Assembly (NCBI GenBank): GCA_017308595.1
Contig: JAFKER010000017.1
Location: 1-64,000, forward strand
Length of the DNA stretch: 64,000 nucleotides
Source: Afipia sp.
Lineage (GTDB): Bacteria; Pseudomonadota; Alphaproteobacteria; Rhizobiales; Xanthobacteraceae
Direction: 5' to 3'
Shown here: in pieces, positions 1 through 8,349 of the stretch
How positions within the stretch are numbered: position 1 is the first letter of the stretch
How the letters are laid out: each line of letters begins with the position of its first letter
The notes under the pieces: generated by a model
The model's database searches: none
What the model was told of the DNA's origin: nothing
The model's input: only the letters and a program-made list of their open reading frames with translations
Translations under genes and position numbers: made by a program

Positions 1-57
1 CTTCAAAGCGACTCGATGAGCACGTCGGTGATCAAGCGTGACAATCACGGTTGAGCA

Positions 58-309
58 TTGTGGACATATCCCAATGCCCGGCACCAGTCGCCGATGAAAT
101 CGCAAAAAATGGCGCAATTTCATGATATTATAAATCTGCCTTGGCTGATCCATAATCACCCGTCCGGCGATCCGACGCCCTCGACGGCCGATGTTCAAAT
201 GACGAAATCAATCATGTCGATCGCAAGCCCGCTCGGCATTTCGGTGCACGATCACATCATCGTCGGCAAGAATGGTCATGCCAGCCTGAAGGGCTTGCGG
301 CTGATGTAG
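58..309 (+). pseudogene. radC: RadC C-terminal remnant (JAB/MPN domain)
   Basis: The last ~52 residues match the C-terminal metal-binding part of RadC-type JAB proteins: [11 protein letters not shown] followed by the [12 protein letters not shown] and GHASLKGL motifs. The HxHPSG signature is intact. Upstream, the residues that should hold the rest of the JAB fold and the helix-hairpin-helix region are unrecognisable, although TYPNAR may echo the usual VYPRE motif. The only start in frame is a TTG and a stop lies just before it at 52-54. A full RadC is about 220-240 residues, so this 83-codon frame is best read as a decayed or truncated copy. The left edge of the window hides anything further upstream than 57 bases. 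Confidence 0.7.
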
Positions 310-317
310 CCGGAAGG

Positions 318-1046
318 CTACTGCCGCGTCAGCAGCAACGGATCGGCGCTGTCGGGCACACGCCGCCACTGCGCATTGTCATCTGCTTCAAACCGCCAGA
401 TTTCACCTTTGGCCGACTGCAGCAGCAATTCGCCGCGCTCGATGCGCCATTGTGCCGGCGCAAAAGTGGTCACGACCTGATCGCACTTCGGCTTGAGGAA
501 CACTGCGAAATTATCTGGCGTCGTCTCGGTGTTGGTCAGCGTCAACCCGCAGATCGTTTTTCCGCTTCCGCGCACCATCGTCCAGTCGCCGATCAACTGA
601 TCCGTCGATTTTGACAACGCACGGGCCGCAGCCAGATTCTGCAGAAGATAGATTCCCTCACCCTCGCGGCGGCCTTCGAAGATTCCACTCTCGACCTCGG
701 TGAAATCGATCACCGATTCGCCCTTCGCGTCCTGCAACCGCACCAGATCAAGGCCTTTGACGCTCCATGCGGCAATAGCCTTGGCAAAGGGCAGCGAATC
801 TCCGCATCCCTTTTCCAATTCCAGTTTCAGCCCTTGCGGCGACGCCTCGTTCTTGAGCGTGACCACGCAGGTCTTGTCACGTCCAGCCGTCGACAATTCC
901 CATTGCCCAACCATTTCACTCGTCAGCGAGCGTGCATCCTGCGCCGCGGCGTTTGGCGCACCCAAGACAATCGTCGCCAAGGCAAGCAGGTAAAGCCGCC
1001 CTCTCAGCCACGGTCTCCGGCGTCCGTCCATCGCAGCGCGTATCAC
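318..1046 (-). CDS. Exported protein with two AprI/Inh-type protease-inhibitor domains
   Basis: The protein has 242 residues with an N-terminal signal peptide (hydrophobic run at about 17-34, cleavage near AAAQ). Two homologous beta-barrel units follow. The first, ~44-130, starts GQWELS with TCVVTL and a paired Cys. The second, ~150-240, starts GDWTMV with TICGLTL, a paired Cys and a WRFE core. This is the pattern of the AprI/Inh family, periplasmic inhibitors of serralysin-type metalloproteases, but normally there is one domain. The proposed start is GTG, 3 bases after the stop of the dehydrogenase gene, with AAGGGG upstream; an ATG five codons in is the alternative. It is the last gene of the ABC-transporter operon. 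No serralysin is seen nearby, so the target is unknown and it may simply bind ligand. Confidence 0.75.
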   Translation of the reverse strand: MIRAAMDGRRRPWLRGRLYLLALATIVLGAPNAAAQDARSLTSEMVGQWELSTAGRDKTCVVTLKNEASPQGLKLELEKGCGDSLPFAKAIAAWSVKGLDLVRLQDAKGESVIDFTEVESGIFEGRREGEGIYLLQNLAAARALSKSTDQLIGDWTMVRGSGKTICGLTLTNTETTPDNFAVFLKPKCDQVVTTFAPAQWRIERGELLLQSAKGEIWRFEADDNAQWRRVPDSADPLLLTRQ

Positions 1047-1048
1047 CG

Positions 1049-2032
1049 TCAGCGCCCCTTCACCGGCGTTTCGGCAATCGGCGTCATCGGTGCCTTACCC
1101 TCGAACCAGAGCTTGAGATTGTCGACCACAAGCTGATCCATCGCGTTGCGCGTGGTGATGGATGCGGACGCGATATGCGGCAGCAGCACGACGTTCTGCA
1201 TCGCCTTCAAGGCATCCGGCACTTCGGGCTCGTTCGCGAATACGTCGAGGCCCGCCGCCATGATGGTGCCGTCCGTGAGCGCGGCAATCAGCGCGTCTTC
1301 ATCCGCCACCGAGCCGCGCGCGACGTTGATGAACACACCGCGCGGCCCAAGCGCCTTCAGCACATTGGCGTTGATCATCTTTGCGGTGGACGGCCCCCCG
1401 GGTGTAATCGCGATCAGCGTATCGACGTCCTTCGCCATCTCGATCAGGTTCGGATAGTGTTTGTAGCTGACGCCCTTGGCGGGATTGCGCGAGTGATAGA
1501 CCACCGGTACCAGCGAGGCATCAAGGCGGCGCGCGATGGCCTGCCCGATGCGGCCCATGCCGACTATGCCAACCTTGCGATCGCGCAAGGAGCCGGGGCT
1601 GAGCGGAAAGCCGCTCGTACTCCAGTGACCGGCGCGCAGATAACGATCCGCCTTGATAAATTCGCGCAAGGTCGCGATCAGAAGGCCGAGCGCGGTATCC
1701 GCGACTTCCTCGGTCAGCACATCCGGTGTGTTGGTGACAATGATGTTGTGTCCGGCGGCATACTTAAAATCGATATGATCGTAACCGACACCGAAACTCG
1801 ACACGATCTCCGTCTTCGGAAACTTCGCCAGCATCGCCGCATCGGCCTGTACCAGGCCCGTAACCGCAATACCGCGAATGCGCTCTGCAACGTCAGGAGA
1901 AATGCGGCCGAGATCGCGCTGGTTCTCAAACTTGTGCAGAACATAGTTCGCGGGAAACCCGTTATCGACCACCGGCTTTGACGGACCGTAAATCAGCACA
2001 TCGACCTTTTCCTGAGACCCGTTCGCAGCCAT
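1049..2032 (-). CDS. D-isomer-specific 2-hydroxyacid dehydrogenase (glyoxylate/hydroxypyruvate reductase type)
   Basis: The 327-residue protein is an NAD(P)H-dependent reductase of 2-keto acids such as glyoxylate or hydroxypyruvate. The Rossmann motif GMGRIG lies at 158-163. The catalytic triad of the family is complete: Arg239 in NVARGS, Glu268 in NEPE and His286 in LLPHIAS. The start used is the ATG that overlaps the permease stop (TAATG); a longer frame exists but would run into the permease gene. Translational coupling places it in the ABC-transporter operon, so its substrate may be a product of the imported compound. The exact substrate cannot be read from the sequence. Confidence 0.9.
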   Translation of the reverse strand: MAANGSQEKVDVLIYGPSKPVVDNGFPANYVLHKFENQRDLGRISPDVAERIRGIAVTGLVQADAAMLAKFPKTEIVSSFGVGYDHIDFKYAAGHNIIVTNTPDVLTEEVADTALGLLIATLREFIKADRYLRAGHWSTSGFPLSPGSLRDRKVGIVGMGRIGQAIARRLDASLVPVVYHSRNPAKGVSYKHYPNLIEMAKDVDTLIAITPGGPSTAKMINANVLKALGPRGVFINVARGSVADEDALIAALTDGTIMAAGLDVFANEPEVPDALKAMQNVVLLPHIASASITTRNAMDQLVVDNLKLWFEGKAPMTPIAETPVKGR

Positions 2033-2829
2033 TAGACATCCTTTCCAAGAGCACTTTCGTGCCAACGTCGTAGCACAAGATACGAGGCCAGCGAGAGGCC
2101 CCCATAGATGACAATTCCGGCAATTGAGAGCAACAATAGCGCTGCAAACATGCGCGGAATGTTCAGCCGATACCCCGCCTCGGCGATGCGGTAAGCCAGT
2201 CCTGATCCTGCCCCGGCCGATCCGGCGGCAATTTCAGCGACAACCGCGCCAATCAGGGATAATCCTCCCGCAATGCGCAGGCCGCCGAGAATATGCGGCA
2301 ACGCCGAAGGCAGCTTGAGGCGATAGAGCGTCTGCGCCCGCGAGGCACCATACAGGTCGAACAAGCCGAGCAAATTTCGATCCACCGAGTTCAATCCCAG
2401 CGTCGTATTCGACAGCACCGGGAAGAACGCCACAATCCAGGCGCAGGTCACCACAGCCACATGCTGCGGAAGATAGATCAGCAGCAGCGGCGCGATCGCG
2501 ATCACCGGCGTCACCTGCAAGATCACGGCATAAGGCAGCAGCGCATATTCCAGCCATTTCGAGCGACTGAACAAGACCGCAATCGCAATGCCGCCAACCG
2601 CCGCCGCGATGAACCCCTGCACGGTGGTCAGAAGCGTGGTCAGCAGTGATCCGAATAGCAGTGACCAATCCTGAATTAACGTCGCAAGAACAACGCTCGG
2701 CGCTGGCAGCACGTAAACCGGAAGATTGTTGATACGGACAGCCGCTTCCCACACCGCAGCGCCCGCCGCAAGCGCGACCAGCGGCAGGGCAAATTTCAGA
2801 AGCCTGTCCGGCTCTTTGCGCCCTATCAT
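2032..2829 (-). CDS. ABC transporter permease (SsuC/TauC/ThiX-type)
   Basis: This 265-residue inner-membrane protein has about six hydrophobic segments and the EAA-like coupling loop at ~160-190 (LYGASRAQTLYRLKLP...ALPHILGGLR), which contacts the ATPase. It belongs to the binding-protein-dependent permeases that serve NMT1/THI5-like binding proteins (sulfonate, taurine, pyrimidine, riboflavin). The start ATG overlaps the ATPase stop by 4 bases (ATGA), and its stop overlaps the dehydrogenase start. One permease gene implies a homodimeric pore. Confidence 0.92.
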   Translation of the reverse strand: MIGRKEPDRLLKFALPLVALAAGAAVWEAAVRINNLPVYVLPAPSVVLATLIQDWSLLFGSLLTTLLTTVQGFIAAAVGGIAIAVLFSRSKWLEYALLPYAVILQVTPVIAIAPLLLIYLPQHVAVVTCAWIVAFFPVLSNTTLGLNSVDRNLLGLFDLYGASRAQTLYRLKLPSALPHILGGLRIAGGLSLIGAVVAEIAAGSAGAGSGLAYRIAEAGYRLNIPRMFAALLLLSIAGIVIYGGLSLASYLVLRRWHESALGKDV

Positions 2830-3641
2830 GCGCTGTCCCCTGCCGGGGCAGCTTTTGCAAGCTTGTCAGAAACGTCCCGGCAATACGCTGCATATTCGGA
2901 CGAGGTGCGGAACGCCTCGCCGCGCGGCTCGTCCGTATGAATGCGAACATCGTGCGCGATCCGGCCCGGACGCGGCGTCATGAGCAGCACGCGTTGCGAC
3001 AAATACACGGACTCGAACACCGAATGGGTAACGAATACGACGGTCTTGCGCAGCTTGCGCCACAGCGTCAGCAGATCGTTGTTCAGTTTGAAGCGCGTAA
3101 TCTCATCCAGTGCCGCGAACGGCTCATCCATCAAAAGAATATCGGGATCGGTGACCAGCGCCCGCGCCAGCGACACCCGCATCTTCATGCCGCCGGACAG
3201 TTCGCGCGGATAAACCTCGGCGAATTCCAAAAGACCGACCTGCGCCAGCGCCTGATCGACACGCTCGCGCGCATTGCTGCGCGAGACATGCGCAAGATCG
3301 AGCGGAAGCTGCACATTGCCGCGCATCGTCGTCCACGGCATCAATGTCGGCTCCTGAAATACGAAGCCGATATTGTGACGCGCTCCATCCTGCGCGCTGC
3401 GCCCCTTGACATCGACATGGCCAGATGTCGGATCGCTGAGGCCCGCGATAATGCGCAAGGCCGTCGACTTCCCGCACCCTGACGGCCCGAGCAGCGACAC
3501 AAACTCTCCGGTCCGAATCGTCAGATCGAGAGGACCAAGCGCAGCCGTGCCGTTGTCATAGACTTTGGTGACATCGCGCAGCGACACCGCCAAACCACCC
3601 GGCAATCCGCCCTGCGTGCCATCAACTTCAAGAACAGACAT
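2826..3641 (-). CDS. ABC transporter ATP-binding protein (SsuB/TauB/ThiZ-type)
   Basis: The 271-residue cytoplasmic ATPase powers the importer. It shows Walker A GPSGCGKST at 52-60, a Q-loop (FVFQEPTLMPW), the signature LSGGMKMR near 143, Walker B ILLMDEPFAALDE and the switch His in VTHSVFE. The order and spacing are those of the nitrate/sulfonate/taurine subfamily. It lies 18 bases after the binding-protein gene and overlaps the permease start by 4 bases, so the three genes form one transport unit. Confidence 0.93.
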   Translation of the reverse strand: MSVLEVDGTQGGLPGGLAVSLRDVTKVYDNGTAALGPLDLTIRTGEFVSLLGPSGCGKSTALRIIAGLSDPTSGHVDVKGRSAQDGARHNIGFVFQEPTLMPWTTMRGNVQLPLDLAHVSRSNARERVDQALAQVGLLEFAEVYPRELSGGMKMRVSLARALVTDPDILLMDEPFAALDEITRFKLNNDLLTLWRKLRKTVVFVTHSVFESVYLSQRVLLMTPRPGRIAHDVRIHTDEPRGEAFRTSSEYAAYCRDVSDKLAKAAPAGDSA

Positions 3642-3659
3642 GCCGGGCGATCCACTGCG

Positions 3660-4682
3660 TCAGTTTTTCGGCCGCAGGTCGAGACCCACCGCCTTGTTGA
3701 TGAACCGCAATGTGTAGGCCTTGCGATAATCGATGTCGCGCCTTGTTACCCCGGCACGGACCATCTTGCCGAAAAAGGTAGCCATGCGATCGTCGCTCAT
3801 CGCGCCAATTCCATCCTTGAGTGTATCCCCTGAGTCGACGATGCCGTATTCCTTCATCTTGTCCACCGAATAGGCGAGCAGATCGTCGGTCATCTCCGGG
3901 TTAGCCTTCTTGATCAGCGCATTGCCGGGAGCGTTGTTGCCGTAGATATAGTTGTACCAGCCGACGATCGAGGCATCGACAAAGCGCTGCACCAGATCCG
4001 GCTTCTTTTCAGCGAATGCAATCCGCGTTTCGATCAGAGTCGAATAGGCGTTGAAGCCATAGTCCGCGAGCAGAATGACCGTCGGCCTGAACTTTGCCTG
4101 CTTCTCCACCGCGAACGGCTCAGACGTGACATAGCCCTGCATGGCGCTGTTCTTGTCCGCCAAAAACGGCTGCGCGTTGGATGTGTACGGCTTCACCTTG
4201 TCTTCGCTGAACCCGTATTCGGATTTCAACCACTGAAAATAGGTCGGCATCCCTTCCTTGGAAACAAACAGCGTGAGCGGCTTGAGGTCTTCCAGCTTCG
4301 TCACCTTTGAGGAAGGATGCGCGAGGAAGACCTGCGGATCCTTCTGAAAGATCGCGGCAACCGCGATCACCGGAACATTGTTGGCTACTGCGTCGAAGGA
4401 TTGCAGCGTGTTCGCGCTCATGAAGAAATCAAGTTTGCCCGCGATCAGTTGAATCCGGTTGTTGACGTTAGGGCCACCGGGAACGATTTTGACGTCGAGA
4501 CCGTAACGCGCGTAAGTGCCGTCCGCGACGGCCTGATAGAATCCGCCATGTTCGGCCTGCGCGACCCAGTTGGTACCGAACGACACCTTGTCGAGCCCAG
4601 CCGGGGTCTCCGCATGAGCCGCCCTGCCCATCGCCAGAATCGCAACGATGGCAATTGCGCTCAGCAACCGGCTGGGTGGCAT
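3660..4682 (-). CDS. ABC transporter substrate-binding protein, NMT1/THI5-like
   Basis: The 340-residue periplasmic protein has a signal peptide (hydrophobic stretch ~7-22, cleavage after AHA). The mature start has the NWVAQAEHGGFY motif of NMT1/THI5-like proteins, followed by the usual GGPNVNNR ligand loop. Relatives bind thiamine pyrimidine precursors, riboflavin or sulfonates. It is the first gene of the importer operon and divergent from the creatininase-family gene. The substrate is not determined; a nitrogen heterocycle or amide would fit the neighbouring hydrolase, which is an inference. Confidence 0.88.
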   Translation of the reverse strand: MPPSRLLSAIAIVAILAMGRAAHAETPAGLDKVSFGTNWVAQAEHGGFYQAVADGTYARYGLDVKIVPGGPNVNNRIQLIAGKLDFFMSANTLQSFDAVANNVPVIAVAAIFQKDPQVFLAHPSSKVTKLEDLKPLTLFVSKEGMPTYFQWLKSEYGFSEDKVKPYTSNAQPFLADKNSAMQGYVTSEPFAVEKQAKFRPTVILLADYGFNAYSTLIETRIAFAEKKPDLVQRFVDASIVGWYNYIYGNNAPGNALIKKANPEMTDDLLAYSVDKMKEYGIVDSGDTLKDGIGAMSDDRMATFFGKMVRAGVTRRDIDYRKAYTLRFINKAVGLDLRPKN

Positions 4683-4704
4683 GATTGGACTCCGTGAGGC
4701 GATT

Positions 4705-4719
4705 TGCCCATGATGGGCA
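4705..4719. promoter_or_regulatory. Palindrome TGCCCA-TGA-TGGGCA in the divergent promoter region
   Basis: A 6-bp perfect inverted repeat with a 3-base spacer lies in the 96-bp space between the divergent binding-protein and creatininase-family genes, 23 bases from the binding-protein start. It could be a dimeric repressor operator or a leader hairpin. No regulator gene is adjacent. Confidence 0.35.
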
Positions 4720-4778
4720 CCGTCAAACTACTCTGCTAATCGGATCAAAGAAACGCCTGTTCAAAGAAACCCGCCACG

Positions 4779-5594
4779 ATGACGACAAATCCGCAGCGCG
4801 ACTGGACCGCGTTCCGCTCAGCGTCCCTTGGGGCCGCCGAAGCATCCCGCTGGATCGCCGTGCTGCCGCTGGCTGCCACCGAACAGCACGGACCGCATCT
4901 GCCGTTCGAAACCGATGTCCTGATTGCGCAGGCCTATCTCGCGCGCGTCCGGGCGACGCTGCCCAATGATCTGCCGGTGACATTCCTGCCCATCGAACCT
5001 GTCGGAATTTCAACCGAGCATGTGGCGTATCCCGGCACGCAGACGCTGGCGACCGACGTTGCGCTAAGCAAATGGATGACGCTGTGCGACGCCGTGGCGC
5101 AGACCGGCATCCGCAAACTCGTCATCGTCACCAGCCATGGCGGCAACAGCGCCGCGATGTCACTGATTGCGCAGGATTTACGTGCGAAGCATGACATGCT
5201 CGCTGTCTCTACAAGCTGGAGCCGCTTCGGCGCCCCGGAAGGAATGTTCTCGGCAGACGAATTGCGTTTTGGAATTCACGGCGGTGCGGTGGAGACCTCG
5301 ATCATGCTCGCAGCCTTTCCCCATCAGGTGAAAGAAAGCCGGATCGCGAATTTCGAGTCCGCTGAAAAACAAATGACGAAGGAATTTCGCTGGCTCTCTG
5401 CCGGACGCCCGGCCCCGTTTGCCTGGGCCGCGCAGGATCTCAATCCTCTCGGCGTGGTCGGCGATGCCACGCTGGCCAGCGCGGAGAAAGGCAAGGCACT
5501 GCTGGATCACGGCGCGCGCGCGTTCGCCGAATTGCTCGACGATGTCAGTCAATTCGATCTCGCCCGGCTGGCAAATCGACCGGAGATTTTATAA
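4779..5594 (+). CDS. Creatininase-family amidohydrolase
   Basis: The 271-residue protein matches the creatininase family (creatininase, FAPy deformylase, MftE, 3-dehydro-scyllo-inosose hydrolase), metal-dependent hydrolases of cyclic or formyl amides. Metal-ligand motifs are present: Glu35-x-His37 in ATEQHGPHLP, Asp46 in FETD, SHGGNS at 119-124 and HGGAVETS around 175. The second-metal ligand region reads HGGN rather than the HYEN of true creatininases, as in the FAPy-deformylase-like branch, so creatinine is unlikely to be the substrate. It is divergent from the ABC importer and probably acts on the imported compound. Confidence 0.88.
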   Translation: MTTNPQRDWTAFRSASLGAAEASRWIAVLPLAATEQHGPHLPFETDVLIAQAYLARVRATLPNDLPVTFLPIEPVGISTEHVAYPGTQTLATDVALSKWMTLCDAVAQTGIRKLVIVTSHGGNSAAMSLIAQDLRAKHDMLAVSTSWSRFGAPEGMFSADELRFGIHGGAVETSIMLAAFPHQVKESRIANFESAEKQMTKEFRWLSAGRPAPFAWAAQDLNPLGVVGDATLASAEKGKALLDHGARAFAELLDDVSQFDLARLANRPEIL

Positions 5595-5735
5595 TGCCGA
5601 TATAAGACATTGAAATAATTATATTTTCTGTCTCAGCCATTTTTCGAAAAGAATCTTCGAACCTAATCCCGTGAGCTCACCACCAATTGGCATGCGGTCC
5701 ACACGGCCCGCCCCAAATCAAGGATGGAGAGTTTC

Positions 5736-6008
5736 ATGTCGATCAAGACCAAGATTGCCGCTTTCGCAGTTGCCGCTTTGACCCTGACCGGCGGCATCGC
5801 TGCCAGCACCCAGCAGGCCCAGGCAGGCAAGTTTCATCATCATCACCATGGAGTCGGTATCGGTGTCGGCCTCGCCGCAGGCGCCCTGTTCGCTGCCGCT
5901 GCCAGCGGTGCTTACGCCAACGACTATTACGGCTATCGCCGCTGCGGCTGGGTTCGCCAGTTCGACGCCTACGGCAACTACATCGGTCGTGTCCGTAGCT
6001 GCTACTGA
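5736..6008 (+). CDS. Small exported protein with His cluster and Tyr/Arg-rich tail
   Basis: The protein has 90 residues. The ATG at 5736 is preferred over an in-frame ATG at 5724 because GGAGAG sits 5-6 bases before it. A signal peptide ends at QQAQA, followed by GKF and five consecutive His, then an Ala/Gly-rich hydrophobic stretch and a C-terminal tail with DYYGYRRCGWVRQFD and RVRSCY. Small exported proteins of this pattern are common in Bradyrhizobiaceae and have no assigned function. The His run might bind metal, which is speculation. It is a single gene followed by a strong terminator. Confidence 0.75.
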   Translation: MSIKTKIAAFAVAALTLTGGIAASTQQAQAGKFHHHHHGVGIGVGLAAGALFAAAASGAYANDYYGYRRCGWVRQFDAYGNYIGRVRSCY

Positions 6009-6335
6009 TCGAAGTTCAAGTTGAGTTCGGCGCGGCGCCTCATCCACGCCGCACCGACCCAAGGACCCGCCCGGTTGTCCCCCCGGGCGGGTCATTTTAT
6101 TTGTTGTTGCTGCCGCGCTTGCGCAGCGCCGCAAGCGCCTCTAAAGGCACGCCGTGTCGTCTGGTTGTCACACAGCAATGCCATGGATCACCGGCGATTT
6201 TCAGCCGCCTCGCGCCGGCTGCTCATAAGTCAAACGAGCCCTTGAGAACCAGTCGCAAATACCGCCAAATGCCAGAAAGCGCGACGCTTTCCGGTTCCTC
6301 AACCCGCAGATGCGACTCCGTGTGCTGGCCGTTTC
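6009..6335. other. Intergenic region, 327 bp
   Basis: It holds the terminator at 6064-6102 and then about 230 bases with no convincing open frame, repeat or recognisable promoter before the porin gene. The porin promoter is presumably in the last 100 bases. Confidence 0.6.
6064..6102 (+). terminator. Rho-independent terminator after the small exported protein gene
   Basis: An 11-bp perfect stem (GACCCGCCCGG paired with CCGGGCGGGTC, loop of 8) is followed by ATTTTATTT. Confidence 0.85.
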
Positions 6336-8345
6336 ATGACTTTGACCCGACGCCGCAAATTCCTGATGAAAGGTGCAGTCGCAGGATTGGCGCTCGGAAT
6401 GGCGGCGGCTGAGTCCGCGAAGGCCGCTGACACAGCATTGCCACTCAAAACCGTGCGCGCTGCGCCGATGTACGACTGGAGTGGTTTCTATCTTGGCGGA
6501 CATACCGGTTATGGCGGCGGCAGCTTCGGACCGAACACCAATCCGCTGCCGCAGCAGGGCGTGTTCTTGCCACACAGCATCACCGGCCTGATCGGGGGCG
6601 CTCAGGCGGGATATAATCTTCAGCTTCCGAATAAATGGGTGCTGGGCGTCGAGGCCGACCTGTCGGCCACGAGTCCGCTGGATCGCCCCAAGCAGGTGCC
6701 TGCGCCGTTCAACACGACATTCGATTATTTCGGCACCGTGCGCGGCCGCGTCGGCTACGCCACCGGATCACTGTTGCCCTACGTGACGGGCGGCCTCGCA
6801 TGGGGACGCACACGCGTCGATCTGAATGACGTCGATGGCAACGTGATCGGCAACAAGTCGCGCGTGCATCTGGGCTGGGTCGCAGGCACAGGCCTTGAGA
6901 TCGCACTCGGCGGCAACTGGAGCGGCAAGGTCGAATACAACTATATCGATCTCGGCACGCGCAATTACGGACTCGGCGATGTGCCGCTGCCCGACGTCGC
7001 GGTCGACCCGAAAATCCACACCGTCAAGGTCGGTCTCAACTATCGGCTCTGGGACGCCCCTCCATGGGTGACAGGCGCTGCGATCAAGCCGCTCGCGCTG
7101 CCTGAATCGACCGACTGGAATGTGCACGGACAGACCACGCTGATCACGCAAGGCTATCCATCGTTCCGCTCCCCCTATCAGGGGCCGAACAGCCTGCCCG
7201 GAGCAGGCCGTGCGCGCGAGACATGGACTGTCGGCGCTGTCCTTGGCTGGCGGCTCTGGGAAGGCGGCGAGCTTTATTTCAACCCTGAACTCAATCAGGG
7301 CTTCGGAATCGGAAGCACACTCGGCCTCGCCGGCTTCTCCAACGGCGAAGCACAAAAGGGCGGCGGCGAGTATCCGAAGTTTCGCGCGCAGCGTTATTTC
7401 TTCCGCCAGACCTTCGGTCTTGGCGGCGGGCAGGAAGATGTCGAGGACGCTGCAGGGCAATTGCCGGGCAAGCGCGACATCGATCGGATCACCGTGACGG
7501 TCGGCCGCTTTGCCGTAGGCGATTACTTCGACGGCAATTCCTATGCGAAAGATCCGCGCGCCGATTTCATGAACTGGGCAATGTGGGCCTCTGCGGCTTA
7601 CGATTTCCCGGCCGATCTGCCGGGCTTCACGCGCGGTGCCGTGGTCGAACTCAACCGCAAGGACTGGGCGATCCGTGCGGGCCTGTTCCAGGTACCGTCC
7701 GCACCCAACAGCGACGTGCTCACCTTCAAGAGCGGCGGCGCCGTGGTCGAGTTCGAGGAACGCCACACCATCTTCAGCCAACCTGGCAAACTGCGCGTGG
7801 GCGTATTCGCCAACAAAGGCAACACCGCCAACTATCGCGACGTGCTCGGCATCAGCGCCATCAATCCCGGCCTCGACATCAATGACATTGTTCTCGGCGA
7901 GCGCCGCGAGCGCACGAAATACGGCTTCTACGTCAACGCCGAACAACAGATCGCAACGGACGTCGGTATCTTTGCGCGCGCAAGCTGGAACGACGGACAG
8001 AACGAAATCCTCTCGTTCACCGATGTCGACCGCAGTGTATCAGGCGGCGTTTCGATCAAGGGCAGCTATTGGGGGCGGCCAACCGATACAATCGGCCTCG
8101 GCGGTGCCATCAACGGCCTGTCAGGCGCGCATCGCGACTTTCTCGCCGCAGGCGGCAAGGGCCTGCTGATCGGCGATGGCCGACTGAACTACGGCAACGA
8201 GCGCATCTTCGAGACTTACTACGCGCTCGCGCTCAACAAGGCCTTCACCTTCACCGCCGATTACCAGTTGATCGCAAACCCCGCCTACAACGGGGATCGT
8301 GGCCCGGTTTCGATCTTCTCGGGCCGCCTGCACGGGGAGTTCTAG
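6336..8345 (+). CDS. Omp25-like barrel fused to an OprB-type carbohydrate porin
   Basis: The 669-residue outer-membrane protein has two parts. Residues ~45-245 are an Omp25/RopB-like 8-stranded barrel (YDWSGFYLGGHTGYG, later GVEADLSA, YDGTVRGRVGYA-like strands, HTVKVGLNYR). Residues ~250-669 match OprB carbohydrate-selective porins (WNVHGQTTLITQGYP near the start, a long aromatic-rich barrel and a closing FSGRLHGEF strand). The terminal Phe is typical of Bam-assembled barrels. The signal region begins TRRRKFLMKG before a hydrophobic stretch and AKA cleavage site, which resembles a Tat signal and is unusual for a beta-barrel protein. The fusion is known in this family. It probably admits sugars or other small solutes. 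Confidence 0.88.
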   Translation: MTLTRRRKFLMKGAVAGLALGMAAAESAKAADTALPLKTVRAAPMYDWSGFYLGGHTGYGGGSFGPNTNPLPQQGVFLPHSITGLIGGAQAGYNLQLPNKWVLGVEADLSATSPLDRPKQVPAPFNTTFDYFGTVRGRVGYATGSLLPYVTGGLAWGRTRVDLNDVDGNVIGNKSRVHLGWVAGTGLEIALGGNWSGKVEYNYIDLGTRNYGLGDVPLPDVAVDPKIHTVKVGLNYRLWDAPPWVTGAAIKPLALPESTDWNVHGQTTLITQGYPSFRSPYQGPNSLPGAGRARETWTVGAVLGWRLWEGGELYFNPELNQGFGIGSTLGLAGFSNGEAQKGGGEYPKFRAQRYFFRQTFGLGGGQEDVEDAAGQLPGKRDIDRITVTVGRFAVGDYFDGNSYAKDPRADFMNWAMWASAAYDFPADLPGFTRGAVVELNRKDWAIRAGLFQVPSAPNSDVLTFKSGGAVVEFEERHTIFSQPGKLRVGVFANKGNTANYRDVLGISAINPGLDINDIVLGERRERTKYGFYVNAEQQIATDVGIFARASWNDGQNEILSFTDVDRSVSGGVSIKGSYWGRPTDTIGLGGAINGLSGAHRDFLAAGGKGLLIGDGRLNYGNERIFETYYALALNKAFTFTADYQLIANPAYNGDRGPVSIFSGRLHGEF

Positions 8346-8349
8346 TCTC

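Noticed and set aside
4683-4778. TPP riboswitch before the NMT1/THI5-like binding-protein gene
   Set aside because: The 96 bases lack the CTGAGA and THI-box core, and the leader is too short for the aptamer.
5736-6008. His-run protein as part of the nickel module
   Set aside because: It is 5 kb away, has no NikR site, and short His runs are common in exported proteins of this group.
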